From a virus, in the IMG/VR virus record IMGVR_UViG_3300030098_005028, positions 1-64,000 of that record: 64,000 bases of DNA. The stretch is one strand, 5' to 3'. Of this stretch, positions 6,871 through 14,885 are shown piece after piece (position 1 is the first letter of the stretch; every line of letters starts with the position of its first letter). The notes below the pieces were generated by a model that was not told the origin of the DNA, ran no database searches, and saw only the letters and a list, made by a program, of their open reading frames with translations. A program made the position numbers and the translations under genes.

Positions 6871-8235
6871 ATGAAATCTAACTCAGACCCAAACCCCGAC
6901 AAGTATTACTGCACTAGACCATTTGAATGGTTTGCTGTGCTAGATAATGGCGATGTGTCTCCGTGCTGCCCGCCTTGGATAGACGGATACAGGATTGGCA
7001 ACCTGTACAAACAGTCTGTAGACGAGGTGTGGAACGGAGAGAAAGCACAAGCGTTTAGGGAGTCAATATTAGATGGGTCTTTTAAATACTGCAACGAAAT
7101 GTCCTGCCCACATCTCCAATCCAAGTCTGAGTCCGTATTTACACTTCAGCAACTAGAGAATGGCGACCGTCACACGGTCACTCAAGACATTAAGAATAAA
7201 AAAACGGTTCTAGACCACGGCCCCCTAATTATTAACTGCGAATACGACAGGTCATGCAACCTGTCATGCCCATCTTGCCGCAGAGATTTAATCATAGTGT
7301 CTGGGGAGCAGCGTGACAAAATACTAGCTCTACAGGACAAACTAATTGACGGAGCATTCTCTAATTCCCAACGTATTACAATTACTGGTTCTGGAGATGC
7401 CTTTGCGAGTCCCGTGTTCAGGAAGTTATTACAGAACCTCAAGAAAGAGCAAGCCCCTGATTTGGGACATATTCTCTTATTAACTAACGGTTTGCTTGTT
7501 AATAAATACTGGCACACTTTAAGCGACTACGCTAAAGAAAACATTAAGACAATCTCAGTGTCGGTAGACGCAGCGTGTCCAGAAACGTATGCTATTAACC
7601 GAAGAGGAGGCGATTGGGAGCAGCTACAGGATAATCTTGCATTTATCAAAAGCCTCAAGGTATCTTCGGGTATAGAACATTTTTGTATTAGTATGGTAGT
7701 TCAGGAGAACAACTTCACTCAAATGAAAGACTTTGTACTAATGGGAGAGTTTTACGGAGTTAACTTCGTGCAGTTCCAAATTATTGAACCTGATTTCATC
7801 AGAGATTTAGGATATGGAGACTATTTAAGTGAGTGGATTGGTAAGGCGGTTCACGAAAAAACTCACCCTCGACATCAAGAGTTTTTAGATGTCATTCAAG
7901 ATGAGTTTTTTACCGCTTATATAACGGAAGACACGTCGGATCATGTAAATGTGAGCATGGGGCCGTTACACAACCTCATACAAGGTGTAGATATTTCTCA
8001 GTACGAGACATTACTGAACGAATCTCAAGAACACGAAAAGAATAAAGAGAAAAAGGATGTGTGGTTTGATGCAACTATTTATTATGTTGATTGGAAGTCT
8101 ATCAAAAATATAAATGGCAGTGATTTTGTTAGAATAGAAACAGGACAAGTTCTTTTCTGGAATGGAAACGAGTGGGAGATTTGTGACGAAGACAGCACAG
8201 ATTTCGCTGAATTTATAAAGAAAGAAGAAAAATGA
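6871..8235 (+). CDS. Radical SAM enzyme with N-terminal SPASM-like region and C-terminal extension (copy 2)
   Basis: This 454-residue protein is a paralogue of the preceding enzyme with the same order. N-terminal auxiliary cysteines (C14, C32, C33, C74, C79) lie around a SPASM-like GDVSPCCPPW and IGNLYKQSVDEVWNG signature. The radical SAM cluster CNLSCPSC follows (C129, C133, C136), with a GSGDAF motif and a TNGL strand. About 70 extra residues at the C-terminus (VWFDATIYYVDW onward) form a separate beta-rich domain absent from copy 1. The ATG at 6871 lies 12 nt after the previous stop with only a weak AGG. The codon choice and composition of the first half look somewhat more GC-rich than copy 1. 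The pair may act sequentially or as a heterodimer; that is inference. Confidence 0.8.
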   Translation: MKSNSDPNPDKYYCTRPFEWFAVLDNGDVSPCCPPWIDGYRIGNLYKQSVDEVWNGEKAQAFRESILDGSFKYCNEMSCPHLQSKSESVFTLQQLENGDRHTVTQDIKNKKTVLDHGPLIINCEYDRSCNLSCPSCRRDLIIVSGEQRDKILALQDKLIDGAFSNSQRITITGSGDAFASPVFRKLLQNLKKEQAPDLGHILLLTNGLLVNKYWHTLSDYAKENIKTISVSVDAACPETYAINRRGGDWEQLQDNLAFIKSLKVSSGIEHFCISMVVQENNFTQMKDFVLMGEFYGVNFVQFQIIEPDFIRDLGYGDYLSEWIGKAVHEKTHPRHQEFLDVIQDEFFTAYITEDTSDHVNVSMGPLHNLIQGVDISQYETLLNESQEHEKNKEKKDVWFDATIYYVDWKSIKNINGSDFVRIETGQVLFWNGNEWEICDEDSTDFAEFIKKEEK

Positions 8236-9242
8236 AAAAAGCTCTTATATACGGAATAACAGGACAGGATGGATCTTATTTGTCTGAGCTTCTTCTAAGT
8301 AAAGGCTATGAGGTTGTAGGCGTTGCTAGAAGAAGTAGCACTAGCAGTACTGAGAGAATAGATCATATATGGGATCAAATAAATATTGAAGAGGGAGATA
8401 TAACCGATGCGGTATCGGTGTATAGCTTAATTAGAGAACATCAGCCAGATGAAATATATAACTTAGCAGCACAAAGTCATGTTAAAACTTCTTTTGACCA
8501 ACCTCTTTATACTTGGCAAGTTAATGCTGAAGGCCCCCTTAATATTCTTGAGGCTATTAGGCAACATTCTCCTCATTCTAAATTCTATCAAGCTTCGACC
8601 AGCGAGATGTTTGGGAAAAACTTTACAGAAAAGTCTGGAAGAAAATACCAAGACGAACAGACTCCATTTCTACCGCAGTCCCCTTATGCTGTCGCTAAAC
8701 TTGCATCTCATCATACCGTGCGACTTTATCGGGAATCTTATGGTATTTTTGCTTGCTCAGGCATTCTTTTTAATCATGAATCTGAAAGACGTGGTGAGCT
8801 TTTCGTTACTAGAAAAATCACAAAGTATGTTTCCAGAAGATATAACAACCCAGATTTAGATGAAATGTTAAGGCTTGGAAATTTAGAAGCTAGGAGAGAC
8901 TGGGGACACGCTGAAGATTATGTCCGTGGTATGTGGTTAATGTTACAACAAGACAATCCTGAAGATTATGTATTGGCTACAGGAGAAACCCATAGTGTAG
9001 CTGATTTTCTGAATTATGCTTTTTCATATGTGCAAGAAGAGTGGAATGATCATGTCATTATTGATCCTAAATTCTATAGACCAGCAGAGGTAGATTATCT
9101 TCTTGGAGACTCTACAAAAGCAAGAGAGAAGCTTGGATGGAAGCCCGAAATTGACTTTCAAAGTCTTGTAGAAAAGATGATTGAGTTTGATATACACGAG
9201 ACATTTAATGAGACGCAAAAGAAGCAATCGGGATTACAATGA
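8232..9242 (+). CDS. gmd: GDP-mannose 4,6-dehydratase
   Basis: This 336-residue short-chain dehydrogenase converts GDP-D-mannose to GDP-4-keto-6-deoxy-D-mannose using tightly bound NADP. Visible elements are the nucleotide-binding GITGQDG (residues 8-14), STSEMFG (122-128) with the catalytic Ser/Thr and Glu, the YAVAK motif (Y152, K156) and the NHESERRGE segment typical of Gmd. Length is normal. The ATG at 8232 overlaps the radical-SAM stop by 4 nt. The next enzyme of the GDP-L-fucose route, a GDP-fucose-synthase-like protein, is encoded 54 kb away on the minus strand at 62748. The two together would give GDP-L-fucose or a related 6-deoxyhexose. Confidence 0.93.
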   Translation: MKKALIYGITGQDGSYLSELLLSKGYEVVGVARRSSTSSTERIDHIWDQINIEEGDITDAVSVYSLIREHQPDEIYNLAAQSHVKTSFDQPLYTWQVNAEGPLNILEAIRQHSPHSKFYQASTSEMFGKNFTEKSGRKYQDEQTPFLPQSPYAVAKLASHHTVRLYRESYGIFACSGILFNHESERRGELFVTRKITKYVSRRYNNPDLDEMLRLGNLEARRDWGHAEDYVRGMWLMLQQDNPEDYVLATGETHSVADFLNYAFSYVQEEWNDHVIIDPKFYRPAEVDYLLGDSTKAREKLGWKPEIDFQSLVEKMIEFDIHETFNETQKKQSGLQ

Positions 9243-9501
9243 TCCATTTTATAAAAGATGGAGGAAGCAGGTTTATACTAGAGATAAGCATTGCTGCGTT
9301 CTTTGTAGTTCTAAAAAAAGGCTTGAAGCACATCATATAAAAAGATGGTCTGATTTTCCTCAACTTCGTTTTGACCCTAACAACGGTGTAACCTTATGTA
9401 GGGCATGTCACAGAAAGGTTACTAATTTTGAAAACAATTGGGAGCCTCTTTTTATAAAGATAGTAGCAAAGAATAATGGCAAGAAAAAAACAGACACCTA
9501 A
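9208..9501 (+). CDS. HNH endonuclease
   Basis: This 97-residue protein is a compact HNH nuclease. It has a zinc-binding CVLC, the AHHIKRWSDFP catalytic histidine region, the FDPNNGVTLCRACH motif with the second metal site and a closing CxxCH. This single-domain type occurs widely in phages beside terminase genes and among mobile nucleases. I used the ATG at 9208, which overlaps gmd by 35 nt; an upstream TTG in the same frame is less likely. It stands between the cargo island and the PhoH/terminase genes and mirrors the HNH-like gene at 4384. It may be a homing nuclease or help the terminase at cos-like sites. Confidence 0.85.
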   Translation: MRRKRSNRDYNDPFYKRWRKQVYTRDKHCCVLCSSKKRLEAHHIKRWSDFPQLRFDPNNGVTLCRACHRKVTNFENNWEPLFIKIVAKNNGKKKTDT

Positions 9502-10162
9502 AAAGCCGCCTCAAAGAAGAAGAAGACTAATAGCAAAGACTCCTAATCAAAAAAATGTACTAAAAACAATAAAAGAAAATCAAGTAACCTTATGTGCTGG
9601 GCCAGCAGGAACAGGTAAAACTCATTTAGCGGTTGGTTCGGCAGTACAGTTATTATTAAAAAATTCGGTTGACAAGATAGTTATTACTAGACCAATCGTT
9701 CAGGCAGGGGAAAGAATAGGTTTTCTTCCCGGTACAGCAGAACAAAAATTAGACCCTTACCTACAACCAGTGTTTGATGAATTGAAATATTATTTATCTC
9801 ATGCTGAAATCTCTACTTATAAAAATGAGCAGAGGATACAAGTAATTCCGCTGGCCTTGATGAGAGGAAGAAATTTCCACGATTCTTTCATCATTGGTGA
9901 TGAGATGCAGAACGCTACATTCGATCAAATGAAGATGTTGATTACAAGAATGGGCCTGCATTCAAAGCTGGTCATTTCTGGTGATTTAGATCAGTCAGAC
10001 TTGTCGAAAAAAGACCAAGGAGCATTTAGATTTTGCTTGAAAAGGTTAACTGATATTGATGAAGTAGGGATATGTAATTTGTACGGTGAAGATGTTGTAA
10101 GAAACCCACTAATTCCTGTCATGTTGGAAAAATTAGATGGCTACAAAGTACACGGTAATTAA
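9476..10162 (+). CDS. phoH: PhoH-like ATPase
   Basis: This 228-residue protein is a PhoH-family P-loop ATPase/putative RNA helicase, common in marine and large phages. Seen are the basic N-terminus, the Walker A GPAGTGKT (residues 42-49), the PhoH-typical ITRPIVQAGERIGFLPG stretch, the DPYLQPVFD segment and Walker B IIGDEMQNAT (DE at 142-143). Its precise role in infection is not established for any phage, though it is often linked to phosphate stress or RNA metabolism. The ATG at 9476 overlaps the HNH gene by 26 nt, and the stop overlaps the next gene by 26 nt. Confidence 0.92.
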   Translation: MARKKQTPKKPPQRRRRLIAKTPNQKNVLKTIKENQVTLCAGPAGTGKTHLAVGSAVQLLLKNSVDKIVITRPIVQAGERIGFLPGTAEQKLDPYLQPVFDELKYYLSHAEISTYKNEQRIQVIPLALMRGRNFHDSFIIGDEMQNATFDQMKMLITRMGLHSKLVISGDLDQSDLSKKDQGAFRFCLKRLTDIDEVGICNLYGEDVVRNPLIPVMLEKLDGYKVHGN

Positions 10163-10619
10163 AGATACCAGAGAGCAAGAGGGGTGGTTCTTTACCCAAA
10201 CCACTGCTTGCGACGGAATGGTTCGAGAAAAATTAGATACCGGAGACTATAGTCTCAAGGGCTATGAGGAATTGTTAGCTATTGAGAGAAAGGGAAAGAT
10301 TAGTGAGTTTGCTCGCAATATTGTAGAAAACCGTTTTGAAAGAGAACTAGAAAGGCTGGAGGATTTTGACTATCCTTTTATGCTCCTTGAGTTTGACATG
10401 AAAGACGTTCTTGATTACCCAAGAAGTTCTAAACTTCCTAATTCAAAAAGAAGACTCACGAAAGTAACTGGTGGATTTATACTAAAAAGAATAATAGAGT
10501 TTCAAATAAGGTATAAAACCAAAATACTCTTATGTGGCGAAGAAGGATGGAAGGTAGCTCTTAGTATATTTAAAAGAGTCGTAGAAAATGAATCAAAAAA
10601 ATATAGAGAAGATTCTTGA
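10137..10619 (+). CDS. ERCC4-domain (XPF-type) nuclease
   Basis: The 160-residue protein matches the ERCC4/XPF nuclease fold. It has IKDTREQEGW at the start, then KLDTGDYSLKGYEELLAIERKGKISEFARN, which carries the GDxn-ERKxxx metal-binding signature, although the last Asp of ERKxxxD is replaced. A RFERELERLEDFDYPFMLLE helix follows. The domain acts on branched or flapped DNA in nucleotide excision and recombination pathways. A stand-alone copy next to terminase suggests resolution of branched replication intermediates before packaging. It overlaps phoH by 26 nt and the terminase gene by 32 nt. Confidence 0.8.
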   Translation: MATKYTVIKDTREQEGWFFTQTTACDGMVREKLDTGDYSLKGYEELLAIERKGKISEFARNIVENRFERELERLEDFDYPFMLLEFDMKDVLDYPRSSKLPNSKRRLTKVTGGFILKRIIEFQIRYKTKILLCGEEGWKVALSIFKRVVENESKKYREDS

Positions 10620-12633
10620 AGAAGCATATCTAAATCTGGGAGATACTTCTAAGCTTAATCTCGGAAGCCCATTGATTGATAATCGTCAGGATTGGCAAAG
10701 AGAAGATCCTGCGTTAGAGATGGTAGATAAGATGCGTGACGCTGCGTATCTTCATTGGACTTGCAAAACATTACTGAATATAGACCTTCTTCCTTTTCAA
10801 GTAACAATACTAAGAGAACTTTGGACTAGAACATTTCCGATGCTGGTTGCTAGTCGTGGTGCTGGTAAATCTTTTATACTTTCTCTGTATGCCGTTCTTC
10901 GTGCGTTACTTACTCCGGGTGCAAAGGTTGTTATTGTTGGTGCTGCTTTTCGTCAGTCGAAATTACTGTTTGAGTATATGGAAACATTCTGGCGTAATGC
11001 TCCACTTTTAAGAAATATTGTAGGAACAGGAAAACATCAGGGGCCAAAAAGAGATGTTGATAGATGTACTTTTTATATTGGCGATTCAGTCGTCATGTCT
11101 ATCCCTCTTGGGGATGGTTCAAAAATTCGTGGTCTGCGCGCAAACTATATTATTGCTGACGAATTCGCATCAATACCTACAGAAGTATACGAAACTGTTG
11201 TTCAGGGTTTTGCCGCTGTTAGTGCTACTCCAGTAGAGGGTGTCAAGAATAGAGCAAGACAGGAAGTGCTTAAATCTCTTGGTTTGTGGACTGAAGACCA
11301 AGATTCGTCTGATGATGATTTGGTGGGAATTGGCAACCAGACAATAATCTCAGGAACAGCGTATTACGCTTTCAACCACTTTGCTGATTATTGGAGAAAG
11401 TATAAGCAGATTGTAGAAAGCGGTGGCAACCAGAAAAAGCTGGAGGAAATATTTTCTGGAGAGATACCTCCGGGATTTGACTGGAAAAAATATAGTATCA
11501 TAAGAATTCCGTACCACAAACTCCCTTCTGGATTTATGGACGAAACTCAAGTTGCCAGATCTAAAGCCACAATCCATAGCTCAATTTATCAGATGGAATA
11601 TGGTGCTTGCTTCTGTACAGACTCTAACGGTTTCTTCAAACGGTCTTTGATAGAGTCTTGTGTTTGTAAACCCGCTATAGAGCTTCCAAGCGGGGATGTA
11701 GAATTCAACGCTGTTGTTCGTGGCAATCCTAACTGCAATTATGTCTATGGTGTTGACCCTGCTTCTGAAAGAGATAACTTCTCAATTATCATCATAGAAG
11801 TACATGGGGATCACAGAAGAATAGTATATTCTTGGACTACGACTAGGCAGCAGCATAAAGAAAAGATTAGCAAAAATTTAGTAGCAGAGCAAGATTTTTA
11901 TGGATACTGTGCAAAAAAGATTCGTGAATTGATGAAGATATTTCCTACTGAGCATGTAGGGATTGACTCTCAGGGAGGAGGTATTGCGATTATGGAAGCA
12001 CTACAAGACCCTGACAAAATGTCGGAAGGAGAACATAGACTTTGGCCTTACTTAAAAGGTGGCAGCAATGATCCTTTCTGGTGGGAAAAAGAAAATAAAC
12101 CAACAGACAAAGAGCCGGGATTGCATATATTGCATATGGTTAATTTTGCTAAAGCCGATTGGTTATCAGAAGCAAATCATGGGTTGAGAAAAGACTTTGA
12201 AGATAAAGTGCTACTATTCCCCTTCTTTGATTCTTGGAGCATTGGAGAAGCAATATTAAATGATAAAGAATACAGCAGGATTTACGATACTCTTGAAGAC
12301 TGCGTAATGGAAATTGAAGAGCTAAAAGACGAGTTAGCTACAATTGAACACACCCAGACAGACGCAGGAAGAGATAAGTGGAATACTCCAGAAGTCAAAC
12401 TTCCCGGCAATAAAAAGGGACGACTAAGAAAAGACAGATATAGTTCATTAATAATAGCAAACATGATTGCAAGAACACTCAAAAAGATAGCCCCAACAAA
12501 TTATTACAATCCAGTAGGAGGCTATGCGGGCAGAGATTCAGGTAGTAAAGACGGCTCTTCTGCCAAACTATATAATGGGCCTTCTCATCTAACTAGCAAA
12601 ATGACTTACGGTATGGGAGTTCGTAGACATTAA
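10588..12633 (+). CDS. terL: Terminase large subunit (ATPase plus nuclease)
   Basis: The 681-residue protein is the packaging motor. The ATPase domain shows Walker A ASRGAGKS (residues 88-95) and Walker B YIIADE (187-192), followed by the coupling region. The RNase H-like nuclease domain has aspartates in VYGVDPAS (D390), HVGIDSQG (D460) and near LRKDRYSSL (D616), matching the three metal ligands. The protein pumps DNA into proheads through the portal and cuts concatemers. It is longer than many TerL proteins because of an acidic insertion at about 236-250 and a C-terminal extension. It starts at ATG 10588, and its stop is followed immediately by a TGGTGTAT promoter box for the portal gene. 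Confidence 0.95.
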   Translation: MNQKNIEKILEEAYLNLGDTSKLNLGSPLIDNRQDWQREDPALEMVDKMRDAAYLHWTCKTLLNIDLLPFQVTILRELWTRTFPMLVASRGAGKSFILSLYAVLRALLTPGAKVVIVGAAFRQSKLLFEYMETFWRNAPLLRNIVGTGKHQGPKRDVDRCTFYIGDSVVMSIPLGDGSKIRGLRANYIIADEFASIPTEVYETVVQGFAAVSATPVEGVKNRARQEVLKSLGLWTEDQDSSDDDLVGIGNQTIISGTAYYAFNHFADYWRKYKQIVESGGNQKKLEEIFSGEIPPGFDWKKYSIIRIPYHKLPSGFMDETQVARSKATIHSSIYQMEYGACFCTDSNGFFKRSLIESCVCKPAIELPSGDVEFNAVVRGNPNCNYVYGVDPASERDNFSIIIIEVHGDHRRIVYSWTTTRQQHKEKISKNLVAEQDFYGYCAKKIRELMKIFPTEHVGIDSQGGGIAIMEALQDPDKMSEGEHRLWPYLKGGSNDPFWWEKENKPTDKEPGLHILHMVNFAKADWLSEANHGLRKDFEDKVLLFPFFDSWSIGEAILNDKEYSRIYDTLEDCVMEIEELKDELATIEHTQTDAGRDKWNTPEVKLPGNKKGRLRKDRYSSLIIANMIARTLKKIAPTNYYNPVGGYAGRDSGSKDGSSAKLYNGPSHLTSKMTYGMGVRRH

Positions 12634-12650
12634 TGGTGTATAATTAGAAT
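12634..12650 (+). promoter_or_regulatory. Putative phage promoter, TGGTGTAT box 2
   Basis: TGGTGTATAATTAGAAT begins one base after the terL stop codon and 42 nt before the portal start. It carries the exact TGGTGTAT octamer and the A/T-rich tail seen in the other copies. No shared hexamer is found at the -35 distance. Confidence 0.65.
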
Positions 12651-12683
12651 GTAATACCATTGCAGTCATATTGGAGATCCATA

Positions 12684-14846
12684 ATGTCGGTTCAGGACAA
12701 GAAAAACAACCATACAGTAGCTTTTGTAACTATAAATAACGACTCGAACAAAAATGATATCGAGCAGGCTGCTCTCGCCTATGATTCTTTTCAAGGTATT
12801 CCAAGCACTCAAGCTAGTAGAACTAGATACCACGATGTAGAGACCAATATCTCTGTTAGGAATGGTTTTACCAGAGATGACTATGAGTATTTTAGAAAGG
12901 ACGAACAGACACCCAAAAGATCGAAAGAAATTATCTCTTCTTGTATGGGTGCCTATAGAAAGATTGGTCTGATTAGGAATGTAATTGATTTAATGTCTGA
13001 CTTTGGTTGTCAGGGAGTAAGACTTACTCATCCTAATCCCAAGATACAAAGATTCTACAGAGGTTGGTTCAAAAAAATTAATGGGCTTGTTGTTTCAGAA
13101 AGATTCATGAACAACCTTTACAGGACAGGTAATGTTGTCGTTAAGAAAAACACAATGAAAATTACCGTCTCTGACATAAAGTATTATCAGTCAATCGGTT
13201 ATGACGAGATAGACATTGAAAGACAAAAACCTATAAGACAGCTTAAAAAAGTCATACCGGGAAGATATGATTTTCTTAATCCTCTTTCTATAAATGTTAC
13301 TGGTGGACATCTAGCACAATTTACAGGAAATAGAAAATACTCATTAAAACTTCCTTCAAAACTATTAAGAACATTATCAAATCCTACTAATGAAGAAGAC
13401 AAAGCTTTAGTTAGTACTCTTCCTCCTTACATCAGAAGAGCAATTCAAGAATCAAAAAGCTCCATACCTCTTGATTCAGACAAACTCTGCATATATCACT
13501 ACAAAAAAGATGATTGGCAAGAGTGGGCAGATCCTATGCTCTATTCTATTCTTGACGATTTGATGGTCTTAGAGAAGATGAAGCTTGCTGACCTTGCCGC
13601 TCTTGATGGTGCTATTTCTCAAGTTCGTCTCTGGAAACTTGGTAGTCTTGATCATGAAATATTTCCTACACAAGAAGCAGTAAATAGGCTTGCTGATATT
13701 CTTCTTAGTAATCCGGGCGGCGGTGCTTTCGATCTTATCTGGGGGCCAGAGTTAGACTTCAAAGAAACAGGAACAAATGTCCATCAATTTTTAGGATCTA
13801 CTAAGTATGAACCTGTTCTAAATAACATTTATGCTGGTCTTGGTGTTCCTCCTACTCTTACTGGTGCATCAACTGCAAGTGGATTTACTAATAATTATAT
13901 TTCTCTAAAAACTCTTGTCCAAAGACTTGAATATGGAAGAGGACTTCTCAGAGACTTTTGGGAAAAAGAAATTGAGATGATTCAAAAAGCTATGGGCTTT
14001 AGATTCCCTGCTAAGGTATCCTTTGACCGAATGGTTCTTTCTGATGAATCTTCTGAAAAAGCACTCCTGATTCAACTTGCTGACAGAAACATCATTAGCA
14101 CTGAAACCATACTAGAAAGATTTGGAGAAATAGCTGATATAGAAAAGAAAAAGGTTACTAAAGAAAATAAAGATAGAGATAGAGGAAGCATGGCTCCTAA
14201 AGCTAGTCCTTGGCATAATCCAGAACATGACCATGACTTATCTAAGATAGCTCTTCAAAATGGAATTGTTACTCCTTCTGAAGTTGGTCTTGATCTTGAA
14301 GACAAAAAAGAAGGACAAATGAGTCAGATGGAAGACCAGAGGGAAGCTAGGGAGAAGGGGCTTGAGCAAAAGAGACAGTCTATCAACCAAAAACCTAAAG
14401 GTGAACCACAACAAGGAAGACCTAGAAATTCTAGAGATTCCGAAAGAAGAAAACAAAAAGAAGTTAAGCCTGTGGGTGCTAGTTTTGTAGACATAATGCT
14501 TTGGGCTAAGAATACTCAAAACAAAGTATCTGAAATATTGAACCCAATCATGTTGCAACATTATAATAAGAAAAACATGAGAAGTCTTTCTTCTGAAGAG
14601 TTTAAAGAACTTGAACAATTAAAGTATGATGTTCTTTGTTTGGTAGAGCCGTTCCAAGAGATTAATCCACAGATAATTCATCAGTGTGTAACTAATAGAT
14701 CTCAGTCTTATTCTCATAGAGATATATTTAGAGAATCTATTCTTTCTTTTACAAAATCCAATCAGAGACAGCCTACAGTCGATGAAACAAGAACTATACA
14801 AGCTTCGTCTTACGCAATCCTAAAAAGTAAAAACATTAATTTTTGA
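12684..14846 (+). CDS. Portal protein
   Basis: This 720-residue protein fits the dodecameric portal by position (between terL and the prohead protease) and by content. It has a central alpha/beta body with LYSILDDLMVLEKMKLAD, a conserved GVPPTLTGASTASGFTNN segment and a helical crown region, then a Lys/Glu-rich low-complexity linker (about 545-600) and a C-terminal helical domain. The portal forms the DNA entry channel and nucleates head assembly. I use the ATG at 12684 because GGAG lies seven bases upstream; an in-frame TTG eight codons earlier is a poorer start. It has its own TGGTGTAT box. Confidence 0.85.
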   Translation: MSVQDKKNNHTVAFVTINNDSNKNDIEQAALAYDSFQGIPSTQASRTRYHDVETNISVRNGFTRDDYEYFRKDEQTPKRSKEIISSCMGAYRKIGLIRNVIDLMSDFGCQGVRLTHPNPKIQRFYRGWFKKINGLVVSERFMNNLYRTGNVVVKKNTMKITVSDIKYYQSIGYDEIDIERQKPIRQLKKVIPGRYDFLNPLSINVTGGHLAQFTGNRKYSLKLPSKLLRTLSNPTNEEDKALVSTLPPYIRRAIQESKSSIPLDSDKLCIYHYKKDDWQEWADPMLYSILDDLMVLEKMKLADLAALDGAISQVRLWKLGSLDHEIFPTQEAVNRLADILLSNPGGGAFDLIWGPELDFKETGTNVHQFLGSTKYEPVLNNIYAGLGVPPTLTGASTASGFTNNYISLKTLVQRLEYGRGLLRDFWEKEIEMIQKAMGFRFPAKVSFDRMVLSDESSEKALLIQLADRNIISTETILERFGEIADIEKKKVTKENKDRDRGSMAPKASPWHNPEHDHDLSKIALQNGIVTPSEVGLDLEDKKEGQMSQMEDQREAREKGLEQKRQSINQKPKGEPQQGRPRNSRDSERRKQKEVKPVGASFVDIMLWAKNTQNKVSEILNPIMLQHYNKKNMRSLSSEEFKELEQLKYDVLCLVEPFQEINPQIIHQCVTNRSQSYSHRDIFRESILSFTKSNQRQPTVDETRTIQASSYAILKSKNINF

Positions 14847-14852
14847 GATTTA

Positions 14853-14869
14853 TGGTGTATATTTTTGTA
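14853..14869 (+). promoter_or_regulatory. Putative phage promoter, TGGTGTAT box 3
   Basis: TGGTGTATATTTTTGTA lies 25 nt before the ATG of the protease-scaffold gene and just after the portal stop. It has the exact octamer and the same A/T-rich downstream part. It would start the head-gene transcript that ends at the terminator at 17978-18012. Confidence 0.65.
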
Positions 14870-14885
14870 GCACGGAGTTCCTTCT

